Source: an uncultured Clostridia bacterium
GTDB taxonomy: Bacteria; Bacillota; Clostridia; TANB77; CAG-508
Direction: 5' to 3'
DNA length: 36,042 nucleotides
Assembly (NCBI GenBank): GCA_934178555.1
Contig: CAKPQL010000016.1
Coordinates: forward strand, 1-36,042
The stretch's first letter is position 1. Each line of letters opens with the position of its first letter. Below the pieces are notes generated by a model. That model was not told the origin of the DNA. It worked only from the letters and a program-made list of their open reading frames with translations, and searched no databases. The position numbers were made by a program, and so were the translations under genes. Shown here piece by piece: positions 10,110 through 18,091 of this stretch.

Positions 10110-11132
10110 ATGAAAATAGAAGAACTAGAAGTGGATTTGAAACAGGGTAATTTAAAAAGTATATATCTATTATATGGTGAAGAAGCATTTTTATTAGAAA
10201 CATCATTAAAAAGAATAAAAAATAATTTTGGTGAACTAACAAAAGGAATTAACTATATTTTATTAGACGAAACAAATATTCAAAATATAATATCAGATAT
10301 AGAAACGCCAGCATTTGGGTACAATAAGAAACTAATAATTGCAAAAAATACAAATTTGTTTAAAAAAGCGAAAAAGTCTTCCACAGCAAAAGATAATGAT
10401 TTTGAAAGTAAATTAGCAAAATACATAAATGAAAATATAGAATTGATAAAAGAGTCAGTTGTATTACTATTTATTGAAGAGACAGCAGAAAAAAACAAAT
10501 TGTTTGAGGCAATAGATAAAAATGGGGTTGTATGCAATTTTGAAAGATTAAAACCTATGCAAATAGTGAAAAGATTAAAAGCTATATGTAATGCTTATAA
10601 AGTAGATGTAACAGAACAGAATTTGCAATTGTTAATAGAATACTGTGGAACTAATATGCAAGATTTAATAAATGAAATAAGAAAATTAATTGAATATGCT
10701 GGAAATGGTGGAAAAATAGAAAAAGAAGACATAGAGGTATTAGCAATAAAGCAAATAGATGCAATAATATTTGATTTAACTGATAACTTAGGTAAAAAAG
10801 ACATAAAAAAAGCAATAGAGGTTTTAGATGGACTTATATATAATAAAGAGCCAATTCAAAAAATATTAATAACATTATATAATCATTTTAAAAAACTTTA
10901 TATAGTGAAATTGGCAGCAAGATATAATAAAGATTTAGCACAAAGCATGAATCTAAAACCAAATCAAATGTTTTTAACAACGAAATATAAGAAACAAGCA
11001 GAATATTTTGAAGAAGTGGAATTAAGAAAAATAATAGCAGAACTTATAAATCTAGATAAAAACTATAAAATAGGGCAAATAGATTTGAATATAGGATTAA
11101 AATCAATATTATGCAATTATTGTAGTGAATAG
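10110..11132 (+). CDS. holA: DNA polymerase III subunit delta (HolA)
   Basis: The delta subunit of the clamp loader opens the sliding clamp and helps load it at primed DNA. The 340-residue length and the N-terminus (NLKSIYLLYGEEAFLLE) match HolA. The AAA+-like fold lacks a Walker A motif, as expected for delta, and the helical C-terminal part (KPNQMFLTTKYKKQAEYF) fits the family. AAGGAG precedes the ATG. It follows the broken ruvC by 59 bases and may share its transcript. Confidence 0.88.
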   Translation: MKIEELEVDLKQGNLKSIYLLYGEEAFLLETSLKRIKNNFGELTKGINYILLDETNIQNIISDIETPAFGYNKKLIIAKNTNLFKKAKKSSTAKDNDFESKLAKYINENIELIKESVVLLFIEETAEKNKLFEAIDKNGVVCNFERLKPMQIVKRLKAICNAYKVDVTEQNLQLLIEYCGTNMQDLINEIRKLIEYAGNGGKIEKEDIEVLAIKQIDAIIFDLTDNLGKKDIKKAIEVLDGLIYNKEPIQKILITLYNHFKKLYIVKLAARYNKDLAQSMNLKPNQMFLTTKYKKQAEYFEEVELRKIIAELINLDKNYKIGQIDLNIGLKSILCNYCSE

Positions 11133-11170
11133 GTACACATTTATTGATATAAAATAAATTAAAAAAACTA

Positions 11171-11199
11171 TTGTAAAATAAAACATATTAGTATATATT
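11171..11199 (+). promoter_or_regulatory. Predicted promoter of leader module copy 1
   Basis: TTGTAA (11171-11176), a 17-base spacer and TATATT (11194-11199). The boxes are identical and the spacer nearly so in copy 2 (26963-26991), which supports function. Confidence 0.65.
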
Positions 11200-11222
11200 T
11201 ATAGTAATATATTGCAAATGCT

Positions 11223-11248
11223 GTAGGGGTCGACGTTCCGACGACCCG
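11223..11248. repeat. Intergenic palindrome of the TAGGGGTCG...CGACCCG family
   Basis: GGGTCG pairs with CGACCC around a short loop. A near-identical unit lies at 11607-11633 and a diverged one at 33590-33616. It is far richer in GC than its surroundings and resembles REP-type intergenic elements. Confidence 0.7.
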
Positions 11249-11274
11249 TAAATAAAACAAAGGAGAAATAAACT

Positions 11275-11334
11275 ATGATAAACGCTAGAACCCTTGGTAC
11301 TGTACACACACACACACACACACACATTATGTAG
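11275..11334 (+). CDS. Short His-Thr leader peptide, copy 1 (19 aa)
   Basis: AAAGGAG nine bases upstream and an ATG give MINARTLGTVHTHTHTHIM and then TAG. The His-Thr run is encoded by the AC tract 11304-11326 (11 repeats plus A). The same peptide start is found in copy 2, with the same RBS and promoter, so translation is likely. If the tract changed length so that the next reading frame were used, the peptide would instead run on with LCSLVNKNKEKHR and stop at 11366, right at the base of the terminator stem. I do not recognise a family. A regulatory leader role is inference. Confidence 0.55.
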   Translation: MINARTLGTVHTHTHTHIM

Positions 11335-11367
11335 CCTAGTGAATAAAAATAAAGAAAAACATAGATG

Positions 11368-11420
11368 AAACACAATGTTCTATGTGTATTTTTAATACGC
11401 ATAAAATATTGTGTTTTTTT
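11368..11420 (+). terminator. Bipartite terminator/attenuator of leader module copy 1
   Basis: Outer stem AAACACAAT (11368-11376) pairs with ATTGTGTTT (11408-11416). Inner stem TATGTGTATT (11381-11390) pairs with AATACGCATA (11394-11403) around TTT. A T-run extends to 11420. The TGTGTA in the inner stem is complementary to the upstream AC tract, which allows a competing fold. Confidence 0.75.
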
Positions 11421-11441
11421 AATATCACAAAATATCGCATT

Positions 11442-11583
11442 GTAAAATACAAAACAAAAAATTTGCCAAAACCTTAAACGCGGCAAAATATGAAAAGGAT
11501 AGAATTGTATTGTTACGATAGCAAATGTATCTACTGTTCTGATATGTAAAAGCGGTTTTTCAATTTTTTGTTTTGCGTTTTAC
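11442..11583. mobile_element. Possible MITE-like element with 22-bp inverted repeats
   Basis: GTAAAATACAAAACAAAAAATT (11442-11463) reappears inverted at 11562-11583 with two mismatches. The 98 bases between hold a small TTTGCC/GGCAAA hairpin but no ORF. It lies between the leader terminator and the open frame of the truncated surface protein, so it could have displaced that gene's 5' end. No target-site duplication was identified, so the call is tentative. Confidence 0.4.
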
Positions 11584-11591
11584 ATACTTAA

Positions 11592-12878
11592 CGTGTTGTA
11601 AAAATTGTAGGGGTCGGCGTCCTCGACGACCCGATAACCGATCCAACTAACACAAATAGAATAATATTAAAAATAATAAATGATAAAAATCAAGATCCAA
11701 TAAAAGCATATGGAAGTTATAATAGAAAAACAGGGAAAATAGAAATACAAGTAACATATGCAACTTATGGAATAAGTAAAATAATAGATGAAGAGAAAAA
11801 CGAATTATACTTAAAAAAAGAAAATGGAGTAATAAAAACAGATACAGGAGAAAAGGTATTAGAAAATATTAAAAATTCATTTGAGATAATAGATAATAAA
11901 AATAATAAAAAATATTTAGAAATATATATTCCAGGAATATATGTAAATTTATATACAGATGGAACACTAGCATTTTGTTCTACAGAAAAATTAATTAAAG
12001 GGAAAGAGTTATTAAAATCTTATGGAAATATAATAAATTCAAGTGAAAATAATTTTCCAAAATGGTATGAAGATAGAACAAATATAACACAAGTTCAGTT
12101 TGTTGACAAAATAGAGCCAACATATATAAATTATTGGTTTAATGAGTGTACAAATTTAACAACGATTAAGGATATAAATAACTTATGTACAGATTATGTA
12201 CAAGGAATGAAACAAACTTTTTGTGGTGTGAACTTAACTTCACTAGATTTAAGTGGCTTTAATACAAGTAATGTAACTGATATGACATGGATGTTTGGTG
12301 GATGTAAAAACTTAATAAACTTAAATATAAGTAATTTTGATACAAAAAATGTAACGAATATGTGTCGTATGTTTGAAGGTTGTGAAAGTTTAACAAGTTT
12401 AGATTTAAGTAGTTTTAATACAATAAATGTAACAGATATGTCATCTATGTTTGAAGATTGTAAAAAATTAACAAGTTTAGATTTAAGTAGTTTTAATACA
12501 AGTAATGTAACAAATATGTCATCGATGTTTAGAGGTTGTAATAACATTACAAGCTTGAATTTGGAACGTTTTAATACTAGTAAAGTAACTAGCATGAGAA
12601 GTATGTTTCATCATTGTTTTAATTTAAAAAGTGTTAGTTTAATAAGTTTTGATACTAGAAAAGTAACGGATATGAGTTGTATGTTTTATAATTGTTATAG
12701 TTTAACAAGTTTATATTTAGATAGTTTTAATACGGTAGCTGTTAAGAATATGTATTGGATGTTTTATAATGCTTACAAATTGAAATATATATATGTAGGA
12801 TCAAATTGGACAACTTCTAATGCAGACACTACAGATATGTTTAAAGGTTGTGGAACTACTATGGTGAGTCAAAGATAG
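11592..12878 (+). pseudogene. 5'-truncated BspA-like (DUF285) surface protein
   Basis: The frame is open from just after TAA at 11589 to the stop at 12878 (428 sense codons), but the first in-frame ATG is at 12207. Before it there is no in-frame GTG or TTG and no plausible ribosome binding site, and no signal peptide is encoded. The upstream part reads like real protein (for example NELYLKKENGVIKTDTGEKV) and even runs through a GC-rich palindrome at 11607. The C-terminal half has about seven 25-residue DUF285 repeats of the LTSLDLSSFNTSNVTDMSSM type, found on surface proteins of gut bacteria and mycoplasmas. I infer that the exported N-terminus was lost. Initiation at 12207 (223 aa) is possible but has no spaced ribosome binding site. 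Confidence 0.72.
11607..11633. repeat. Intergenic palindrome, second TAGGGGTCG family copy
   Basis: GGGTCG and CGACCC flank the loop GCGTCCTCGA. It closely matches 11223-11248. It lies inside the remaining open frame of the truncated surface protein gene, at what may be its breakpoint. Confidence 0.7.
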
Positions 12879-12920
12879 CAAGATTAAATATAATATAAAG
12901 TTAACAGAAAAATGTACAAA

Positions 12921-12945
12921 AAAGGCACACATTAAGTGTGCCTTT
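12921..12945. terminator. Bidirectional terminator between convergent genes
   Basis: GGCACAC (12924-12930) pairs with GTGTGCC (12936-12942) around ATTAA. A-runs and T-runs on both sides (extended by AAA/TTT) serve the surface protein gene on + and the phosphate transporter on -. The T-run is longer on the minus strand. Confidence 0.85.
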
Positions 12946-12953
12946 AAAATTAT

Positions 12954-14732
12954 TTATACAGTCATATATTTATTAATATAAAAATCAGTAAGTTTCATAT
13001 ATTTCGTTGTTTGCTGATTATGAATTTTATTTATATATTCATGTGGGTTTAAAGTTAAATCATTATTGCTTTTTCCAATTACGTAAACAGCAATATTAGA
13101 ACAATGATCTGAAATCCTTTCTAAGTTAGCCAATAGCTCTAGAAATATAACACCACATTCTATAGAATAAGTAGGCTTATTAAGTTTAGTTATATAATTA
13201 GATTTTATATTATATTCAAGCATATCGATAACTTCTTCAAGGGGTTCTATTTTTTTTGCTATATCATAATCGTTATTTATGAAAGCGGTCACAGCCATTG
13301 TGCATATTTCTTCAACGGCATTTAGCATAGAATTGAATGAATGCATAGTAGATTCAGAAAAGCTTAAATTTTCTGAATGTAATTTTTCAGAGCTTTCTAA
13401 TAAATTAGTGCAGTGATCTGAAATCCTTTCAAATTCGGAAGAAATATGTATAATAGAGGTTATATTTTTTATTTCATTATCATCTAAATAATTATCTTTT
13501 AGCTTAATAATATAATTATTTAATACATCATCTATATTATCAATAGTATTTTCTCGTTCTGCTATACTTTTTACAATATTGTCATCAAATTTAAAAAAGA
13601 GTGATTTAGCATCCATAAAATTTTCTTTTGCGTATTCTCCCATTTTTATTGCAATTTTTTTTATTTGTTCGATAGCTAATCCAGGCACTGCAATCAATCT
13701 ATCATCTAATACGTCTAGTTCATTAGCTGGAACAATATTTTCATTAGATTTTATAGTTGCAAATGCTAATTTTTCAAGTAATCCAACAAAAGGTATAAAT
13801 AATATTGTTATTGATACATTAAATAATGTATGAAAATTAGCTATTCCGCTGGTATCTATTGGTAATTTCCAAAATGAAAATCCATATAAATATTGTATTG
13901 AGTAAATAACAGAAAGAAATACAACACAACCAATAATGTTGAAATATAAATGTACAAGAGCTATTCGTTTGGCATTTTTGTTTGCATTAATACTAGACAT
14001 AATAGGTGTTATACAAGTTCCAATATTTTGACCAATTATAATAGGTATTGCAGAAGAATAAGTAATTGCACCAGTTGAAGAAAGCGCTTGTAATATACCA
14101 ACAGAAGCAGAGGAACTTTGGATTATTGCGGTAACAATGGCACCTATCAATACGCCGAATATTGGATTAGAGAACATTTTAAATAAATTTGTAAAAGCAC
14201 TATAATTTTTTAAAGGTTCAACAGCACTTTCCATTGAGAACATACCGGTAAATAAAATACCAATACCTAAACAAATACTACCTATATTTTTTTGTTTATC
14301 TTTTTTGCAGGCCATAAATAATATAATTCCAATAATAGCAATAATAGGGGCAAGTGTAGTAGGACTAAATAGTGCAAGTAAAGAATTTGAAGAAGAAGAT
14401 AAATTATTTAACCTAAGTATTTGAGCAGTAATAGTAGTACCAATATTAGCACCCATAATTAATCCAATAGCAGACTTAAATTTTAAGATTCTAGCATTAA
14501 CTAAACCAACGATAATAACAGTTGTGGCAGAGGAACTTTGTATAATTCCAGTAACTAATGCACCAAATAAAATGCTTTTAAATATATTTCCAGTTAATTT
14601 TTCTAGAATTTTTTCTATTTTCCCAGTGGATAATTTTTCTAAGCTAGAAGAAAGTAAATTCATTCCAAACAAAAATAATGCTAATCCACCACCTAATTTA
14701 ACAATCATACCAAACAAATCTATTGCGCTCAA
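12954..14732 (-). CDS. Na+/phosphate cotransporter with C-terminal PhoU-like domain
   Basis: This 592-residue inner-membrane transporter couples phosphate uptake to sodium. The N-terminal half has the duplicated Na/Pi cotransporter repeats, each with the QSSSA motif (GIIQSSSATTVIIVG and AIIQSSSASVGIL), and GANIGTT / GQNIGTC segments. The C-terminal 200 residues are helical and PhoU-like (ERISDHCTNLLE, ERISDHCSNIAVY). I place the start at TTG 14732, eight bases after AAGGACGG, giving MSAIDLFGMIVKLGGG. The first ATG, at 14783, would add 17 unlikely residues. It stands alone, convergent with the DUF285 remnant and divergent from recN. Confidence 0.88.
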   Translation of the reverse strand: MSAIDLFGMIVKLGGGLALFLFGMNLLSSSLEKLSTGKIEKILEKLTGNIFKSILFGALVTGIIQSSSATTVIIVGLVNARILKFKSAIGLIMGANIGTTITAQILRLNNLSSSSNSLLALFSPTTLAPIIAIIGIILFMACKKDKQKNIGSICLGIGILFTGMFSMESAVEPLKNYSAFTNLFKMFSNPIFGVLIGAIVTAIIQSSSASVGILQALSSTGAITYSSAIPIIIGQNIGTCITPIMSSINANKNAKRIALVHLYFNIIGCVVFLSVIYSIQYLYGFSFWKLPIDTSGIANFHTLFNVSITILFIPFVGLLEKLAFATIKSNENIVPANELDVLDDRLIAVPGLAIEQIKKIAIKMGEYAKENFMDAKSLFFKFDDNIVKSIAERENTIDNIDDVLNNYIIKLKDNYLDDNEIKNITSIIHISSEFERISDHCTNLLESSEKLHSENLSFSESTMHSFNSMLNAVEEICTMAVTAFINNDYDIAKKIEPLEEVIDMLEYNIKSNYITKLNKPTYSIECGVIFLELLANLERISDHCSNIAVYVIGKSNNDLTLNPHEYINKIHNQQTTKYMKLTDFYINKYMTV

Positions 14733-14849
14733 AAAACACACCGTCCTTAAAATAAATTTACCAGAAAAATTATAACATAACAAAACAAAAAATCAACAAT
14801 ATTCGACAACAAAAATGTCTGAATAAAACAAAAAAAGCAAACAAATGTA

Positions 14850-14878
14850 TTGACAAAAATAATTCAAAATGGTATTAT
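14850..14878 (+). promoter_or_regulatory. Predicted sigma-A promoter of recN
   Basis: TTGACA (14850-14855), a spacer of exactly 17 bases and TATTAT (14873-14878), 77 bases before the recN start. Confidence 0.75.
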
Positions 14879-14954
14879 TTATACGAACAAAAATTTGAAC
14901 AAATACAAAAATGTGATAAGTATATAGAGATGATAAAGTGCAGGGGGAGTAAGG

Positions 14955-16562
14955 ATGATAAATACACTACATATAAAAAATATAGGAATTATAAACGAAA
15001 TATTTATAGATTTAAATAAGGGGTTTAATGTACTTACAGGGGAAACAGGAGCTGGAAAAACCTTAATAATAGATTCATTAGAAATCTTAGCAGGAGGAAG
15101 ATTTTCCAAAGAAATGATTAGAATGGGACAAAATTATTCATTTGTAGAGATGCAAATAACTTTAGGTAATGAAGAAGTAATCATATCAAGAGAGATAAAT
15201 GTAAATGGAAAAAATATGTGCAAAATAAATGGTAGAATGGTTACTGTAAATGAGTTAAAAAAATTTATGAATAAAGTAATAGATATTCATGGACAACATG
15301 ATAATCAATATATTTTAGATGTAGCAAGTCATATAAAATATCTAGATGAATTTTCAAAAGATGAAATTGGTGAAATAAAAAAGGAATATGTAACTTTATA
15401 TGACAGATATTTAACAATAAAGGAAGAATTATCAAAAAATTATGGTGATGATAAAGAAAAACAAAGAAAACTAGATTTGTTAAAATATCAAGTTAATGAA
15501 ATAGAGGAAGCTAAATTAAAGGAAAATGAGGAAGAGGAATTAGAAGAAATACGTAAGATAATGTTAAATACAGAAAAAATTTCTGAAAACTTAAATCAAG
15601 CAGATATGCAAATTGGACTTAATGCAATAGAAGCTATAAATACTGCAATAAAAAGTCTAGAAAAAATAGAAAATTTAGATACCAAGTATACCAAAACATT
15701 AGAAACACTTAAAGAGGCTTATTATAATATAGAAGAGGTTGCAAGGGACATAAATGACTATAAAGAAATGATTTATTTTGATGATGATAAAAGAAACGAA
15801 GTAGAAACAAGGCTAGATATTATATATTCATTAAAAAGAAAATATGGAAATAATATAGCTGAAATATTAGAATATAAAGAGAACATATTATGCCAGATTT
15901 TAGAAATAGAAAACTTAGAAGAATATAATCAAAAATTAAAAAAACAATTAAAAGAGATAGAAGACCAGATGAATAAATTAGCTAAACAGATGCACGAAAT
16001 TAGAATAAAAAATGCGGAGAAGTTGGATAAAAAAATAAATAATGAATTAGAAGAATTAGAAATGAAAAATGCAAAATTCAAAGTAAATATAGAATATAGT
16101 GAAATTTGTAACTATTCAATAAATGGACTAGATAAAATAGAATTCTATATTTCTACAAATTTAGATGAACAATTTAAGCCATTAATTAAAATTGCTTCTG
16201 GTGGAGAAATGTCAAGAATAATGCTTGCAATAAAAACGGTTCTTGCAGATGTAGATGATATAGAAACATTAGTATTTGATGAGATAGATACAGGAATTAG
16301 TGGAGTGGCAGCTAAAAGTGTAGCAGAGAAAATGAAATTAATATCTAAAAAACATCAGGTATTGTGCATAACACATTTAGCATCAATTGCAGCAAAAGGG
16401 GATTATAATTATTACATAAGTAAAGATATAATAGATGGAAAAATGCAAACAAGTATTAAATTATTAAATGAAAATGAAACTATAGAAGAAATTGCAAGAA
16501 TTGCAAGTGGAGATATAACAGAGATTTCATTACAGCATGCTAGAAAATTGAGAATAGCATAG
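14955..16562 (+). CDS. recN: DNA repair protein RecN
   Basis: This SMC-like ATPase helps hold and process broken DNA ends in double-strand-break repair. The 535-residue protein has Walker A GETGAGKT (29-36) near the N-terminus, a long coiled-coil centre rich in Glu/Lys (about 150-390), then the C-terminal head with the SGGEMSRIMLAI signature and Walker B TLVFDEIDTGISG. GGGGGAG lies five bases before the ATG. Its own consensus promoter lies upstream. No arginine repressor gene, the usual clostridial neighbour, is seen. Confidence 0.95.
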   Translation: MINTLHIKNIGIINEIFIDLNKGFNVLTGETGAGKTLIIDSLEILAGGRFSKEMIRMGQNYSFVEMQITLGNEEVIISREINVNGKNMCKINGRMVTVNELKKFMNKVIDIHGQHDNQYILDVASHIKYLDEFSKDEIGEIKKEYVTLYDRYLTIKEELSKNYGDDKEKQRKLDLLKYQVNEIEEAKLKENEEEELEEIRKIMLNTEKISENLNQADMQIGLNAIEAINTAIKSLEKIENLDTKYTKTLETLKEAYYNIEEVARDINDYKEMIYFDDDKRNEVETRLDIIYSLKRKYGNNIAEILEYKENILCQILEIENLEEYNQKLKKQLKEIEDQMNKLAKQMHEIRIKNAEKLDKKINNELEELEMKNAKFKVNIEYSEICNYSINGLDKIEFYISTNLDEQFKPLIKIASGGEMSRIMLAIKTVLADVDDIETLVFDEIDTGISGVAAKSVAEKMKLISKKHQVLCITHLASIAAKGDYNYYISKDIIDGKMQTSIKLLNENETIEEIARIASGDITEISLQHARKLRIA

Positions 16563-16563
16563 T

Positions 16564-16592
16564 TTGACATAATCTAATAATTGAGGTATAAT
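16564..16592 (+). promoter_or_regulatory. Perfect consensus sigma-A promoter
   Basis: TTGACA (16564-16569), 17 bases, TATAAT (16587-16592): an exact match in both boxes, rare in this window. It drives the small gene at 16628. Confidence 0.9.
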
Positions 16593-16627
16593 AAAAACAT
16601 CCTTATAGAAAGGAGGTATTGGAAGAG

Positions 16628-16852
16628 ATGGCCAGTCTTACCAATACTGAAATTAAACTCATCAAATCTTGTGGAGGACTTCCATTAGATGACGAGTTTA
16701 GAACGATTCGGTTTGACAAAGTATCTTCTAAACCGAGTCGTGAATGCAAGAAGCTTTTGACTGGTAAGGGATATAAAATCTCAAATAAGTCAGGAGCCAA
16801 TTTCTTTCCGTATATGGATTATGTATTAACAGAAGAATCTGAAAATGCATGA
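16628..16852 (+). CDS. Small, probably highly expressed protein of unknown function (74 aa)
   Basis: I do not recognise this protein. It begins MASLTNTEIKLIKSCGG, has no membrane segment or signal peptide, is mixed basic/acidic, and contains two Cys. A perfect promoter, AAAGGAGG (16609-16616) and a strong terminator (16864-16892) make it a tidy single-gene unit. Its codons (CTC, CGG, CGT, TTC, GAC) and GC content are clearly higher than those of its neighbours, which suits either strong expression or horizontal origin. TTG at 16619 is open upstream but sits only two bases from the binding site, so I prefer ATG 16628. It converges on the RelA/SpoT-fold gene; a functional link is unproven. Confidence 0.7.
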   Translation: MASLTNTEIKLIKSCGGLPLDDEFRTIRFDKVSSKPSRECKKLLTGKGYKISNKSGANFFPYMDYVLTEESENA

Positions 16853-16863
16853 TTCCATAGTAA

Positions 16864-16892
16864 GAGGAGGGCAATAGTCCTCCTCCGATTTT
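16864..16892 (+). terminator. Terminator after the 74-aa gene
   Basis: GAGGAGG (16864-16870) pairs with CCTCCTC (16879-16885) around an 8-base loop; CGA and a T-run follow. Confidence 0.85.
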
Positions 16893-16915
16893 TATTATAA
16901 TACAAATGTTTAAAA

Positions 16916-17680
16916 TTATTTTTCTTTATCTTTTTTCTTTGTTAAATCTAAAAATGGATAAAGTTTTTTTAATGTTTCATCTGATGAAAGCTTTTCCATT
17001 TGACAGTTCCTAGAGACCCACATTTGTGGTATATTATAGCCTATTCTAAATTCGCCATTATCATATTTTTTTTGTATAGTTTTAGGATCTAAACCTTTAT
17101 AATTAATATGCTTAGCAGTTCCTGTATTGGCTTCTATTGCTACTGCTATAGTTTTGAATTGACATTCGAATAATGGAAATGAGTTTTCGTCTACTCCAAA
17201 TTTTTCAGAAATTTCTTTGCTAGTTTCATTGTTTATAGCAAAAACTCTATGTTTTGCTTTATAACCATTTGGTTTATTATGATTTTTTTCCTTTGTTGCA
17301 ATAGTTCTTTTATTAATTTCAGACAATAAAAAGTCTACTTCTTTTTCGGTGGCACCAATAAATTCCATAGCAAATACATCATTTAGTGCTTTTTTTTCAT
17401 CATTGGTTAAAGCACTTTCAGGAGATTTTATTCTAGCTCTAAATTCAACGAAATCTGAAATTTTACCTTTTTCTTTTAATTCTGTTAGCATATCGTTAAA
17501 ATAATACATAATTGATTTAAAAGCTTCTTTTTGAACAGCTACGAAATCTTGGTAAATTTCTAACTTCTTTGAATCATTAATTATATGTTCTTGTTTGTTT
17601 TTTATAATATTAGCTTCGTTTTCTGAAATTTGAATTCCATTAACAAAAGATTTTCTTTTTTCTGAAATTGATTTGTCCAT
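16916..17680 (-). CDS. Divergent RelA/SpoT-domain protein (small alarmone synthetase-like)
   Basis: This 254-residue protein has the order of motifs of a (p)ppGpp synthetase domain: RARIKSPESA (81-90; compare RLKSPES in RelQ), Asp 101 in DVFAMEF where the metal-binding Asp is expected, KPNGYKAKHRVF (136-147), FECQFKTIAVA (171-181; compare EVQLRTIAM) and HINYK (191-195). The catalytic Asp and Glu, the G-Y and the His are kept. The Arg of the usual AxR motif is Glu, and the linker between SPES and the Asp is about 12 residues shorter than in RelQ. An 80-residue helical N-terminus and a 50-residue tail flank it. There is no HD hydrolase domain. It may be a housekeeping synthetase or a toxic one (toxSAS). 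The start at 17680 is chosen for AAAGGGG eight bases upstream. Confidence 0.7.
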   Translation of the reverse strand: MDKSISEKRKSFVNGIQISENEANIIKNKQEHIINDSKKLEIYQDFVAVQKEAFKSIMYYFNDMLTELKEKGKISDFVEFRARIKSPESALTNDEKKALNDVFAMEFIGATEKEVDFLLSEINKRTIATKEKNHNKPNGYKAKHRVFAINNETSKEISEKFGVDENSFPLFECQFKTIAVAIEANTGTAKHINYKGLDPKTIQKKYDNGEFRIGYNIPQMWVSRNCQMEKLSSDETLKKLYPFLDLTKKKDKEK

Positions 17681-17821
17681 AATACATTCCCCTTTCAATA
17701 TATAATTAATTATAGTATATTTATTTGAATTTGTAAAATATTATATAAAAAAAGGCTTCACATTTAGAAAAATCAAAGAAATTTAACCTTTTTACTACAA
17801 AAAATGTGAATCTTATTATGC

Positions 17822-17865
17822 AAAAAAATGCTACTGTTTTCAATCTTACGAATGAATCAGTAGCA
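17822..17865 (-). terminator. Terminator of the 59-aa gene
   Basis: On the minus strand TGCTACTG and CAGTAGCA (17858-17865 and 17829-17836) form a stem followed by seven T (17822-17828). It separates this gene from the RelA/SpoT-fold gene downstream. Confidence 0.8.
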
Positions 17866-17876
17866 CATGTTAGAAC

Positions 17877-18056
17877 TTAACCTGCCTGTGGAAGTGCTCT
17901 GTACATTGCGCCAGTACCTTCGAATACATAGTACTCAGAGCCATCAGGTAATTTGTAATAGGTAAGTCCTAATTCTTTGGGGTCTTTGTTGTCGAGCTTC
18001 AATTCTGAAGCCGAAAACAGTTTTTTGAATGCCTGGGTTTTTGATGTGTTGCTCAT
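17877..18056 (-). CDS. Small, probably highly expressed protein of unknown function (59 aa)
   Basis: I do not recognise it. It starts MSNTSKTQAFKKLFSASE and contains the segment TYYKLPDGSEYYVFEGTGAM, which could form a beta hairpin; there is no membrane helix. It has its own extended -10 promoter (18092-18120), GGAGG seven bases before ATG 18056, and its own terminator. Codons are C-rich (AAC, GAC, TAC, TTC) and GC is well above the neighbours, as in the 74-aa gene at 16628. An ATG at 18071 contains the binding site, so it is rejected as the start. It lies upstream of the RelA/SpoT-fold gene on the same strand but behind a terminator. Confidence 0.7.
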   Translation of the reverse strand: MSNTSKTQAFKKLFSASELKLDNKDPKELGLTYYKLPDGSEYYVFEGTGAMYRALPQAG

Positions 18057-18091
18057 AAAAATGACCTCCATTAATAAAAATTTATATAATC

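Larger units (their letters stand above)
11141..11420 (+). repeat. His-Thr leader module, copy 1 (repeat of 26921-27198)
   Basis: This stretch of about 280 bases recurs at 26921-27198. Shared parts in order are TTATTGATAT, a promoter with the same spacer, an AGGAG site, a short ORF beginning M-x-N-A-R-T, an AC microsatellite, and a bipartite terminator ending in a T-run. Copy 1 has a GC-rich palindrome (11223-11248) inserted between promoter and ORF that copy 2 lacks. It replaces what would otherwise be an empty 460-base gap after holA. Confidence 0.8.

Noticed and set aside
11188..11486. Minus-strand ORFs across the AC tract (Cys-Val repeats)
   Set aside because: They are the reverse reading of the microsatellite and terminator, with no ribosome binding site; the plus-strand leader ORF is the conserved one.
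11223..11633. CRISPR array made of the GC-rich palindromes
   Set aside because: The copies are hundreds of bases to kilobases apart, without regular spacers or cas genes.
12207..12878. Independent 223-aa gene starting at ATG 12207
   Set aside because: The ATG has no spaced ribosome binding site and the open frame clearly continues upstream with protein-like sequence.
17757..17810. Second hairpin (TTCACATTT/AAATGTGAA) as a small RNA or terminator
   Set aside because: The 36-base loop and imperfect base leave it too weak to call.
16916..18056. Classical toxin-antitoxin operon of the 59-aa gene and the RelA/SpoT-fold gene
   Set aside because: A terminator and nearly 200 bases separate them, unlike the tight or overlapping pairs usual for toxSAS; kept only as a hypothesis.
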